Part shown: positions 27,258 to 35,324 of the stretch, piece by piece | Numbering within the stretch: position 1 is the stretch's first letter | Layout: each line of letters starts with the position of its first letter | Source of the DNA: Streptomyces venezuelae | GTDB taxonomy: Bacteria; Actinomycetota; Actinomycetes; Streptomycetales; Streptomycetaceae | Direction: 5' to 3' | Length of the DNA stretch: 64,000 nucleotides | Assembly (NCBI RefSeq): GCF_008642375.1 | Contig: NZ_CP029194.1 | Location: 6,503,001 to 6,567,000, forward strand | The notes under the pieces: generated by a model | What the model saw: the letters and a program-made list of their open reading frames with translations, nothing else | The model's database searches: none | What the model was told of the DNA's origin: nothing | Program-made: the position numbers and the translations under genes

Positions 27258-27287
27258 AAGGGGCGGCACCCGTGGGTGCCGCCCCTT
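27258..27287 (-). terminator. terminator after the thioesterase gene
   Basis: Perfect 14-bp stem aaggggcggcaccc / gggtgccgcccctt with a minimal loop, 18 bases past the stop of the minus-strand thioesterase gene. Confidence 0.88.
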
Positions 27288-27305
27288 GATCGTCCGTCCT
27301 GCCCG

Positions 27306-27791
27306 TCAGCCGCCCGCGACGATCCCCGCGTCCTTCGCGGTGACCTCGCGCAGCAGGCAGGTCAGCCGCGCCGAGCAGACCCGCTTGTCCTGCTCGTCGG
27401 TGATGACGATCTCGTACGTGGCGGTGGACCGCCCGCGGTGCACCGGGGTCGCCACTCCGGTCACGACGCCGCTGCGCACCCCGCGGTGATGGGTGCAGTT
27501 CAGGTCGACGCCGACCGCGATCTTCGACACCCCGCCGTGCAGCATCGAACCGATGGATCCCAGCGTCTCGGCGAGCACCGCAGAGGCGCCGCCGTGGAGG
27601 AGCCCGTACGGCTGCGTGTTGCCCTCCACCGGCATCGTGCCGACGACCCGCTCGGCCGAGGCCTCCACGATCTGCACGCCCATCCGGTTGCCGAGGTGCC
27701 CGGCGGAGAAGAGCGCCGGCAGGTCGACGCCGAGTACCGCGTACTCGTCGATGACCTCCTGCGGGAACTTCACGTGCTGCTGTTCACCCAT
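27306..27791 (-). CDS. hotdog-fold thioesterase (PaaI/YbgC-like)
   Basis: 161 residues. The single hotdog domain has the PaaI-type motif GLLHGGASAVLAETLGSIGS, with the catalytic Asn/Asp region upstream (NTQPYG). Likely hydrolyses an acyl-CoA, probably aromatic or short-chain, in the cytoplasm. ATG at 27789-27791 has GGAG seven bases upstream; the ATG 10 codons earlier has none. It follows the molybdopterin oxidoreductase gene by 54 bases on the same strand. Confidence 0.87.
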   Translation of the reverse strand: MGEQQHVKFPQEVIDEYAVLGVDLPALFSAGHLGNRMGVQIVEASAERVVGTMPVEGNTQPYGLLHGGASAVLAETLGSIGSMLHGGVSKIAVGVDLNCTHHRGVRSGVVTGVATPVHRGRSTATYEIVITDEQDKRVCSARLTCLLREVTAKDAGIVAGG

Positions 27792-27845
27792 GGCCCGGCT
27801 CCGTTCGTCTTCGTACGGCAATCGCTTGAGCGCCTGAGCAAACGC

Positions 27846-30128
27846 TTAGGCTGACTGTGATTGTTCCAGACGGACGATCACGGACTTGCTGGCGGGTGTG
27901 TTGCTGACGTCCGCCGTGGACTCCAGCGGCACGAGGACGTTCGTCTCCGGGTAGTAGGCGGCCGCGCAGCCCCGGGACGTCGGGTAGTGCACCACCCGGA
28001 ACCCGGGCGCCCGCCGCTGGGTCCCGTCCGTCCACTCGCTCACCAGGTCCGTGTACGCCCCGTCGGCGAGCCCGAAGGCCGCCGCGTCCTCGGGGTGGAC
28101 GAGGACGACCCGGCGGCCGCCCTTGATGCCCCGGTAGCGGTCGTCGAGGCCGTAGATCGTGGTGTTGTACTGGTCGTGCGAGCGGAGCGTCTGGAGCAGC
28201 AGCCGGCCCTCCGGCACCTTCGGGTGCTCGACGGGCGCGGCCGTGAAGTTGGCCTTGCCGGTCTTCGTGGGGAAGCGGCGCTCGTCGCGCGGGCCGTGCG
28301 GCAGCGCGAAACCGCCCGCGTTCGCCGCGAGGCGGGCGTTGAAGTCCTCGAAGCCGGGCACCACGCGCGCGATGCGGTCCCGGATCGTGGCGTAGTCCGC
28401 CTCGAACTCCTCCCAGGGCGTGGCCGATCCGGCCCCGAGGGCGGCCCGGGCCATGCGCGCCACGATCGCCGGCTCGGACAGCAGGTGCGGGCTCGCCGGC
28501 GGCAGGTTGCCGCGCGAGGCGTGCACCAGACTCATCGAGTCCTCGACCGTCACGATCTGGCGGCCGCTCTTCTGCACGTCCTTGTCGGTGCGCCCGAGCG
28601 TGGGCAGGATCAGCGCGCGCGTGCCCGTGACCGCGTGCGAGCGGTTCAGCTTCGTCGACACGTGGACGGTCAGACGGGCGTTGCGCATCGCCGCCTCCGT
28701 CACCTCCGTGTCGGGCGTCGCCCCCACGAAGTTGCCGCCCATAGCGAAGAACACCTTCGCCTCGCCGTCGCGCAGCGCCTGGATCGAGCGGACCACGTCG
28801 AAGCCGTGATGACGCGGCGAGACGATCCCGAACTCCTTGTCCAGGGCGTCCAGGAAGGCCGGCGCCGGGCGCTCGAAGATGCCCATCGTGCGGTCGCCCT
28901 GCACGTTCGAATGGCCGCGCACCGGGCACACGCCCGCGCCCGGCCGCCCGATGTTCCCGCGCAGCAGAAGGAAGTTGACCACCTCGCGGATGGTCGGCAC
29001 GGAGTGCTTGTGCTGCGTGAGCCCCATGGCCCAGCAGACGATCGTCCGCTCCGAGGCGAGCACCATCTCCAGGGCCCGCCCGATCTCGGCGCGCGTCAGC
29101 CCGGTCGCGGCGAGCGTCTCGTCCCAGTCGGCCTCCCGCGCCGCCGCCGTGAACTCCTCGTACCCGTGGGTGTGTTCCCGTACGAACTCCTCGTCGACCG
29201 CCCCGGGAGTTTCCAGGACCAGCTTGTTGAGGAGCCGGAAGAGGGCCTGGTCGCCGCCGATCCGGATCTGGAGGAAGAGGTCGGTGAGCGCGGCGCCCTT
29301 GAGCATGCCCTGCGGGGTCTGCGGGTTCTTGAACTTCTCCAGACCGGCCTCGGGCAGCGGATTGACCGAGATGATCTTCGCGCCCGCAGCCTTCGCCTTC
29401 TCCAGGGCCGAGAGCATCCGGGGGTGGTTCGTGCCGGGGTTCTGCCCCGCCACGACGATCAGGTCCGCCCGGTGCAGGTCCTCCAGGGAGACGCTGCCCT
29501 TCCCGATCCCGATGGTCTCCGTCAGCGCCGAACCCGAGGACTCGTGGCACATGTTGGAGCAGTCCGGGAGGTTGTTCGTGCCGAACTCACGGGCGAAGAG
29601 CTGGAGCAGGAACGCGGCCTCGTTGCTGGTCCGGCCCGAGGTGTAGAACAGCGCCTCGTCGGGGGAGCCCAGGGCCCGGAGCTCCTCGGCGATGATCGCG
29701 AAGGCCCGCTCCCAGGTCACCGGCTCGTAGCGCTCGCCGCCCTCCGGCAGGAGCATGGGCTGGGTGATCCGGCCCTGCTGGCCCAGCCAGTACCCGCTGC
29801 GGGTCGCCAGGTCCGCCACCGGGTGCGCGGCGAAGAACTCCGGGGTCACCCGGCGCAGCGTCGCCTCCTCGGCGACCGCCTTCGCGCCGTTCTCGCAGAA
29901 CTCCGCGACGTGCCGCTTGTCCTCCTCGGGCCAGGCGCAGCCGGGACAGTCGAAGCCGTCCTTCTGGTTGACCTTGAGGAGGGTCCGGGCGGTGCGGCCG
30001 AGCCCCATCTGCTCCCGCGCGATCCGCAGGGTGTGCCCGATGGCGGGCAGGCCTGCTGCGGCGTGCTGCGGCGGTGTGACCTGCGGTGCGTCCTGTACCG
30101 GGTCACCGGCCGGCGGCTTGCTGACCAT
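27846..30128 (-). CDS. FdhF/YdeP-type molybdopterin oxidoreductase
   Basis: 760 residues. Molybdopterin domain homologous to formate dehydrogenase alpha and E. coli YdeP. CPGCAWPE near residue 62 marks the YdeP branch, which lacks the usual four-Cys N-terminal [4Fe-4S] motif. NMCHESSGSALTETIGIG holds the conserved Cys near the metal; GQNPGTNHPR and RGHSNVQGDRTMG bind the two pterin dinucleotides; the C-terminal MoCo-dinucleotide domain is present. Substrate is not established for this branch (acid-stress role in E. coli). ATG with GGGAGAG upstream. Divergent from polA. Confidence 0.9.
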   Translation of the reverse strand: MVSKPPAGDPVQDAPQVTPPQHAAAGLPAIGHTLRIAREQMGLGRTARTLLKVNQKDGFDCPGCAWPEEDKRHVAEFCENGAKAVAEEATLRRVTPEFFAAHPVADLATRSGYWLGQQGRITQPMLLPEGGERYEPVTWERAFAIIAEELRALGSPDEALFYTSGRTSNEAAFLLQLFAREFGTNNLPDCSNMCHESSGSALTETIGIGKGSVSLEDLHRADLIVVAGQNPGTNHPRMLSALEKAKAAGAKIISVNPLPEAGLEKFKNPQTPQGMLKGAALTDLFLQIRIGGDQALFRLLNKLVLETPGAVDEEFVREHTHGYEEFTAAAREADWDETLAATGLTRAEIGRALEMVLASERTIVCWAMGLTQHKHSVPTIREVVNFLLLRGNIGRPGAGVCPVRGHSNVQGDRTMGIFERPAPAFLDALDKEFGIVSPRHHGFDVVRSIQALRDGEAKVFFAMGGNFVGATPDTEVTEAAMRNARLTVHVSTKLNRSHAVTGTRALILPTLGRTDKDVQKSGRQIVTVEDSMSLVHASRGNLPPASPHLLSEPAIVARMARAALGAGSATPWEEFEADYATIRDRIARVVPGFEDFNARLAANAGGFALPHGPRDERRFPTKTGKANFTAAPVEHPKVPEGRLLLQTLRSHDQYNTTIYGLDDRYRGIKGGRRVVLVHPEDAAAFGLADGAYTDLVSEWTDGTQRRAPGFRVVHYPTSRGCAAAYYPETNVLVPLESTADVSNTPASKSVIVRLEQSQSA

Positions 30129-30235
30129 CGCGCTCTCCCTTGAGCGGTAATCCTGCGGCGTACGCCTCCGATCCTGTCACGCGCCACCGACGGCGCGGGG
30201 GGCCGGGCGGGGCGGCGGGGCACGTGCGACCGGGA

Positions 30236-30258
30236 ATGTCAGTGGGGCGTGGGAGGAT
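30236..30258 (+). promoter_or_regulatory. polA: DNA-damage type (RecA-NDp/PafBC) promoter candidate for polA
   Basis: ATGTCAGTG (8 of 9 to TTGTCRGTG), exactly 8 bases, then GAGGAT (TAnnnT with one mismatch). The -10 ends 6 bases before the GTG start, so the mRNA may start at or near the start codon, although GGGAGG also overlaps there. Confidence 0.5.
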
Positions 30259-30264
30259 CGTTCC

Positions 30265-32985
30265 GTGGCCGAGACAGCATCGAAGAAGACCGAGAAGACC
30301 GAAGCGGACCGCCCGCGACTCCTCCTCATGGACGGGCACTCCCTGGCGTACCGCGCGTTCTTCGCGCTGCCCGCGGAGAACTTCACCACCGCGACGGGCC
30401 AGCCGACGAACGCGATCTACGGTTTCGCCTCGATGCTGGCGAACACCCTGCGCGACGAGGCGCCCACGCACTTCGCCGTCGCGTTCGACGTGTCCCGCAA
30501 GACGTGGCGGTCCGACGAGTTCCCCGAGTACAAGGCGAACCGCTCGAAGACCCCCGACGAGTTCAAGGGGCAGGTCGAGCTGATCGGCGAGCTCCTCGAC
30601 GCGATGCACGCGCCGCGCTTCGCGGTCGACGGCTTCGAGGCCGACGACGTCATCGCGACCCTCGCCACCCAGGCCGAGGCCGAGGGCTTTGAAGTCCTGA
30701 TCGTCACCGGTGACCGCGACTCGTTCCAGCTGGTCAGCGAGCACACCACCGTGCTCTACCCCACCAAGGGCGTCTCCGAGCTGACCCGCTTCACCCCGGA
30801 GAAGGTCCAGGAGAAGTACGGCCTGACCCCCTCGCAGTACCCCGACTTCGCCGCCCTGCGCGGCGACCCGTCCGACAACCTCCCGGGCATCCCCGGCGTC
30901 GGCGAGAAGACCGCCGCGAAGTGGATCAACCAGTTCGGCTCCTTCGCCGAGCTGGTCGAGCGCGCCGAGGAGGTCAAGGGCAAGGCCGGGCAGAACTTCC
31001 GCGACCACCTGGAGTCGGTCAAGCTCAACCGCCGCCTGACCGCGATGGTCACGGACGTCGAGCTGCCGAAGGGCGTCACGGACCTCGCCCGCGAGCCGTA
31101 CGACCGCGGGGCGGTCGCGCTCGTCCTCGACACCCTGGAGATCCGCAACCCCTCGCTGCGCGAGCGGCTCCTCGCCGTCGACCCGGGTGCCGCCGAGGCC
31201 ACCGCCCCGGCCCCGGAGGCGGGCGTCGAGATCGACGGCACCGTCCTCGGCGCCGGCGAGCTCGCCCCCTGGCTCGCCGAGCACGGCACCGAGCCCCTCG
31301 GCATCGCCACCGTCGACAGCTGGGCCCTCGGCACGGGGAACGTGAGCGAGATCGCCCTCGCCGCCGCCGGCGGGGCTGCCGCCTGGTTCGAGCCCAGCGC
31401 GCTCGACGAGACGGACGAGCGGGCCTGGGCCGCGTGGATCGCCGACCCGGACCGCCCCAAGGTCATGCACAACGCCAAGGGCGCCATGCGGGTCTTCCCC
31501 GAGCACGGCTGGAGCATCGCGGGCGTCACCATGGACACCGCCCTCGCCGCCTACCTCGTCAAGCCCGGCCGGCGCTCCTTCGCGCTCGACGCGCTCTCCG
31601 TCGAGTACCTCCACCGCGAGCTCGCCCCGGCCGCCGCCGCCGACGGCCAGCTCGCCTTCGGCGCCGACGACACCGCCGAGGCCGAGGCCCTCATGACCCA
31701 GGCGCGGGCCGTCCTCGACCTCGCCGAGGCCTTCGACGAGCGGCTCGGCGAGGTCGGGGCGCGCGAGCTCCTCCACGACGTCGAGCTGCCCACCTCCGCC
31801 CTCCTCGCCCGCCTGGAGCGGCACGGCATCGCCGCCGACCGCGACCACCTGGAGGCGATGGAGCAGCAGTTCGCCGGGGCCGTGCAGCAGGCCGTGAAGG
31901 AGGCGCACGCCTCCGTCGGCCACGAGTTCAACCTCGGCTCGCCCAAGCAGCTCCAGGAGGTCTTCTTCGGCGAGCTGAACCTGCCGAAGACCAAGAAGAC
32001 CAAGACCGGGTACACGACGGACGCCGACGCGCTCGCCTGGCTGGCCGCCCAGACCGAGCACGACCTGCCCGTGATCATGCTCCGCCACCGCGAGCAGGCC
32101 CGCCTGCGCTCCACCGTCGAGGGCCTGATCAAGACGATCGCGGCGGACGACCGCATCCACACCACCTTCAGCCAGACCGTCGCCGCCACCGGACGCCTCT
32201 CCTCCACCGACCCGAACCTGCAGAACGTGCCGGTGCGCACGGACGAGGGCCGGGCCATCCGGCACGGCTTCGTCGTCGGCGAGGGCTTCGAAGCCCTCAT
32301 GACCGCGGACTACAGCCAGATCGAGCTGCGCGTCATGGCCCACCTCTCCGAGGACGAGGGCCTCATCGAGGCCTTCGCCTCCGGCGAGGACCTGCACACC
32401 ACGGTCGCCTCCCAGGTCTTCGGCGTCGAGCGGTCCGCCGTCGACGCCGAGATGCGCCGCAAGATCAAGGCCATGTCGTACGGCCTGGCCTACGGCCTCT
32501 CCGCCTTCGGCCTCGCGCAGCAGCTGAACATCGACCCGGGCGAGGCCCGCGGCCTGATGGACACCTACTTCGAGCGCTTCGGCGGGGTCCGGGACTATCT
32601 GCGCCGGGTCGTCGACGAGGCCCGCGCCACCGGGTACACGGAGACGATGCTCGGCCGCCGCCGCTACCTGCCCGACCTCAACAGCGACAACCGGCAGCGC
32701 CGCGAGTCCGCCGAGCGGATGGCGCTCAACGCACCGATCCAGGGCACGGCCGCCGACATCGTCAAGGTCGCCATGCTGAACGTCGACCGCGCGCTCACCG
32801 AGGCCGGCCTCGCCTCCCGGATGCTCCTCCAGGTCCACGACGAAATCGTCCTCGAACTGGCCCCCGGCGAGCGGGACCAGGTCGAGACCCTCGTCCGCGC
32901 CCAGATGTCCGCCGCAGCCGACCTCCGAGCCCCGCTCGACGTCTCGGTAGGCGTAGGCCCGAACTGGGACTCGGCGGCCCACTGA
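30265..32985 (+). CDS. polA: DNA polymerase I
   Basis: 906 residues. 5'-nuclease domain (1-~300): MDGHSLAYRAFFALP, FEADDVIATLA, helix-hairpin GDPSDNLPGIPGVGEKTA. The middle 3'-5' exonuclease-like domain lacks the metal ligands: the DxE motif is replaced by ATVDSWALG and the E. coli Asp424 position by Ala/Met (HNAKGAMRV), so it is proofreading-dead as in other actinobacteria. Polymerase domain: motif A TADYSQIELRVMAHL, B RRKIKAMSYGLAYGLS, C QVHDEIVLE. It fills gaps in Okazaki fragments and repair. GTG start at 30265. Confidence 0.97.
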   Translation: MAETASKKTEKTEADRPRLLLMDGHSLAYRAFFALPAENFTTATGQPTNAIYGFASMLANTLRDEAPTHFAVAFDVSRKTWRSDEFPEYKANRSKTPDEFKGQVELIGELLDAMHAPRFAVDGFEADDVIATLATQAEAEGFEVLIVTGDRDSFQLVSEHTTVLYPTKGVSELTRFTPEKVQEKYGLTPSQYPDFAALRGDPSDNLPGIPGVGEKTAAKWINQFGSFAELVERAEEVKGKAGQNFRDHLESVKLNRRLTAMVTDVELPKGVTDLAREPYDRGAVALVLDTLEIRNPSLRERLLAVDPGAAEATAPAPEAGVEIDGTVLGAGELAPWLAEHGTEPLGIATVDSWALGTGNVSEIALAAAGGAAAWFEPSALDETDERAWAAWIADPDRPKVMHNAKGAMRVFPEHGWSIAGVTMDTALAAYLVKPGRRSFALDALSVEYLHRELAPAAAADGQLAFGADDTAEAEALMTQARAVLDLAEAFDERLGEVGARELLHDVELPTSALLARLERHGIAADRDHLEAMEQQFAGAVQQAVKEAHASVGHEFNLGSPKQLQEVFFGELNLPKTKKTKTGYTTDADALAWLAAQTEHDLPVIMLRHREQARLRSTVEGLIKTIAADDRIHTTFSQTVAATGRLSSTDPNLQNVPVRTDEGRAIRHGFVVGEGFEALMTADYSQIELRVMAHLSEDEGLIEAFASGEDLHTTVASQVFGVERSAVDAEMRRKIKAMSYGLAYGLSAFGLAQQLNIDPGEARGLMDTYFERFGGVRDYLRRVVDEARATGYTETMLGRRRYLPDLNSDNRQRRESAERMALNAPIQGTAADIVKVAMLNVDRALTEAGLASRMLLQVHDEIVLELAPGERDQVETLVRAQMSAAADLRAPLDVSVGVGPNWDSAAH

Positions 32986-32999
32986 CACGCACCACCAGG

Positions 33000-33024
33000 A
33001 GCGCCGCCCACCACGGGCGGCGCT
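33000..33024 (+). terminator. polA terminator
   Basis: 10-bp stem agcgccgccc / gggcggcgct, 5-base loop, followed by CTTGT. Confidence 0.85.
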
Positions 33025-33080
33025 CTTGTCGTACACCCCGGTGCGCGCGGCGCCGATGCGTACCCCTCCCCGTACCCACC

Positions 33081-33143
33081 CCCGTGTGGGCAATCGTCCC
33101 GCTGGGCTGGGGGTCCCCCTCTGGGGGAGGGTGGGCACACGGG
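33081..33143. repeat. dispersed intergenic repeat, copy B
   Basis: Perfect 8-base outer arms cccgtgtg / cacacggg, inner stem TCCCCC/GGGGGA, and the same core as copy A at 12622-12686 (ggctgggggtcc ... gggggagggtgggcac). Sits between the polA terminator and the next gene. Confidence 0.8.
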
Positions 33144-33289
33144 ACGGCGCCCCCTGCCGGGCCTAGGCTCCCGGTGCCTGAGCCCGCACCACCGTGCGCG
33201 GTGCACGTGCGGGACCGGCCCCGAAGGGCGTGCGCCAGGTGGACCACTCAGGGCGCGCCCACGCACCCCCGCTCCCAAGACTGGGAAGC

Positions 33290-34330
33290 ATGATCACGCG
33301 CCGCCGCTCCCACCTCCGCGCCTGGGCTCTCCTCGGCGCCCTCCTCGGAGCCACGGGCACCGCCTGGCCCGCCGAGGCACACCGGGCGCCCGCACTCTGC
33401 ACCTCGTCCCGCGAACCCGCCCTCGCCGCCCGCATGTCCCAGGACATCGCCGCGGCGCTCAAGGGGCGCGACGGCACGGTCTCGGTCGCCGTCCACGCCC
33501 CCGGGCGCGCACTGCGCTGCGGGCTCGGAGACACTCGGCTCTACGACTCCGCCAGCATCGCCAAGGTCCTCATCATGCAGGCCGTCCTCGGCCGGGCCGA
33601 GGAACTGGGCCGCGCCCCCACCCGGCTGGAGGCCCAGCGGATGAAGGCCATGATCACCCGCTCCGACAACACCGCCGCCACCGACCTCTGGCAAGGCCTC
33701 TCACGCGCCCGCCTGAACAGGGTGCTGCGCGAGGCCGGCGCCCAGGACACCGTCCTCGGCCACGACCGCTACTGGGGCCTCACCCGCACCACCGCCCGTG
33801 ACCAGCTGGCCATGCTCGCCGCCGTCTCCCGCCGTACCGAGGCACTCGACCTGATGGGCCAGGTCGTCAGCAGCCAGGCCTGGGGCGTCACCGCCGGAGC
33901 GCCCGGCTCGGTCAAGGTGCACCTCAAGAACGGATGGCTGCCCCGCGCCACCCACGGGTGGCGCGTCCACAGCATCGGCATCGCCCTGAGCAACGGCACG
34001 GGCACCACCGCCACACTCGACTACCGGCTGGCCCTGCTCAGCCACGACAACCCCACCATGCGGTACGGGGTGCGCACCCTGGAGGGCGTCGCCCTCGCCG
34101 TGCACCGCGGACTCGCCGGCAGCACGGCGGCCCGTGGCTTCACTCCCGGGTACCGGATCAGCGAGACCTCGGACGGGAGCGTTCCGTCCGGTGCACCGGG
34201 ACCTCACCCTCCGGCCCCGGCGCACCCTCCGCAGCAGTGGGGGACGTCCCCAGGAGCCGTGCCCCCGTCCCGTACAGCACGAGACCGACGGCGAGCCCCG
34301 CGCCGGCCCCGAAGCAGGCCGTCGGAATGA
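33290..34330 (+). CDS. class A beta-lactamase-like serine hydrolase, exported
   Basis: 346 residues. Signal peptide MITRRRSHLRAWALLGALLG...AEA. Beta-lactamase/PBP motifs: SxxK as SIAK (YDSASIAKVLIMQ), SDN as SDNTAA, KTG as KNGW. The catalytic Glu166 of true class A enzymes is not obvious, so it may be a transpeptidase-like or penicillin-binding relative, not an antibiotic resistance enzyme. ATG 33290 with GGGAAG. The last ~60 residues are Pro/Arg-rich and lie antisense to the DUF4184 gene (173-base overlap), so the true C-terminus may be shorter in relatives or a late frameshift may have extended it. Confidence 0.82.
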   Translation: MITRRRSHLRAWALLGALLGATGTAWPAEAHRAPALCTSSREPALAARMSQDIAAALKGRDGTVSVAVHAPGRALRCGLGDTRLYDSASIAKVLIMQAVLGRAEELGRAPTRLEAQRMKAMITRSDNTAATDLWQGLSRARLNRVLREAGAQDTVLGHDRYWGLTRTTARDQLAMLAAVSRRTEALDLMGQVVSSQAWGVTAGAPGSVKVHLKNGWLPRATHGWRVHSIGIALSNGTGTTATLDYRLALLSHDNPTMRYGVRTLEGVALAVHRGLAGSTAARGFTPGYRISETSDGSVPSGAPGPHPPAPAHPPQQWGTSPGAVPPSRTARDRRRAPRRPRSRPSE

Positions 34331-35060
34331 CGTCCAGGGGCGTCTCGATCCGGCCCCAGCCCCAGTACGCCGCCCACCGCAGCACCCGGTGCGCGACACC
34401 GGCGAGGACGCAGCCGCCGATGAGGCCGACCGCGAGGAGCCGTCCCCGCGGGCCCGGGACCGGCACCCGGGCGGGCAGCTCCGTGCCCGGCGCGGTGGAG
34501 CGCAGCGCCCGGAGCACGAACCAGCAGAGGAGCCCGAGGGCCAGGGCGGAACCCCCGTACTGCGCGTAGAGATAGACGGGGAACCCGGCCACGACGTCGC
34601 CGAGGACGGGGATCGCCCGCGTGCCCCAGCGGTCGAGGTGGGTGAAGGAGTCCCAGACCACGTGGGTCGTCGAACCGAGCACCGCCGAGAGGAAGAACCA
34701 GCCCGCGAGGACCGCCGTGTGCCGGTCCCGCCAGGGACGTCCCCGGAGGAGCTCGTACAACCGCCCGCGCCACCGGGCGGGCAGCAGCGCGACGAGCGGC
34801 TCGCGCACGATCAGCCACAGGCCCACGAGCGCCGCGGTGATCAGCACGTCGGCCGTGACGATCCCGACGGGGGAGTGGGTGACGTCGCCGAAGACCATCG
34901 CCCCGGGCACCGCCGTGGCCGCGAAGTAGGTCATGTCGGGCGCGAAGGAGCCCGCGACGAGCGCGGAGGCGACCAGCGGTCCGCGCGCGGTCCCGTCGCG
35001 TCGCAGCCCGGGCAGGACGGCGGCGGCATGGCTCAGCGTGAACGGCAACGGGACTCCCAC
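34158..35060 (-). CDS. DUF4184 family membrane protein
   Basis: 300 residues with about six membrane spans. The N-terminal PFTLSHAAAVLPGLRRDG is the DUF4184 signature; conserved His and Asp residues (SFAPDMTYF, GSTTHVVWDSFTH) resemble membrane-bound metal-dependent hydrolases. Function unknown. GTG at 35058-35060; ribosome site weak. The 3' end overlaps the convergent beta-lactamase-like gene by 173 bases. Confidence 0.85.
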   Translation of the reverse strand: MGVPLPFTLSHAAAVLPGLRRDGTARGPLVASALVAGSFAPDMTYFAATAVPGAMVFGDVTHSPVGIVTADVLITAALVGLWLIVREPLVALLPARWRGRLYELLRGRPWRDRHTAVLAGWFFLSAVLGSTTHVVWDSFTHLDRWGTRAIPVLGDVVAGFPVYLYAQYGGSALALGLLCWFVLRALRSTAPGTELPARVPVPGPRGRLLAVGLIGGCVLAGVAHRVLRWAAYWGWGRIETPLDVIPTACFGAGAGLAVGLVLYGTGARLLGTSPTAAEGAPGPEGEVPVHRTERSRPRSR

Positions 35061-35324
35061 TCGATTCCGGTGGCGCCGGCCGGGGCGGGCGACGGCCGCA
35101 GTGCAAGAGGTGCAGGAGCCGCAGGTCGGTTCCCGTTTCCGGCCGTTCGGCCCGTATGTGTGCGGAGGTCACCGGTCCGGCTCCGATGGACAGGAGGCCG
35201 AGAGGTGACGAAAGCGTGAAACACGGTCAGGCGTCAGTACCCGGCGGTACGGAGTTGGCATAAGGTCGCCGGAGGTCACACGCGGGGAGCGTGGGACGCA
35301 GTCGATGGGGAGGGGACCACAGGT

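Noticed and set aside
27216..27854. Plus-strand ORF with GGAGAG upstream
   Set aside because: Runs through a perfect terminator and antisense to a clear thioesterase; composition is that of a shadow frame.
35267..35324. c-di-AMP (ydaO) riboswitch upstream of the transglycosylase
   Set aside because: The stretch between a TAAGGT box and the ATG is only ~55 bases and lacks the riboswitch's conserved motifs.
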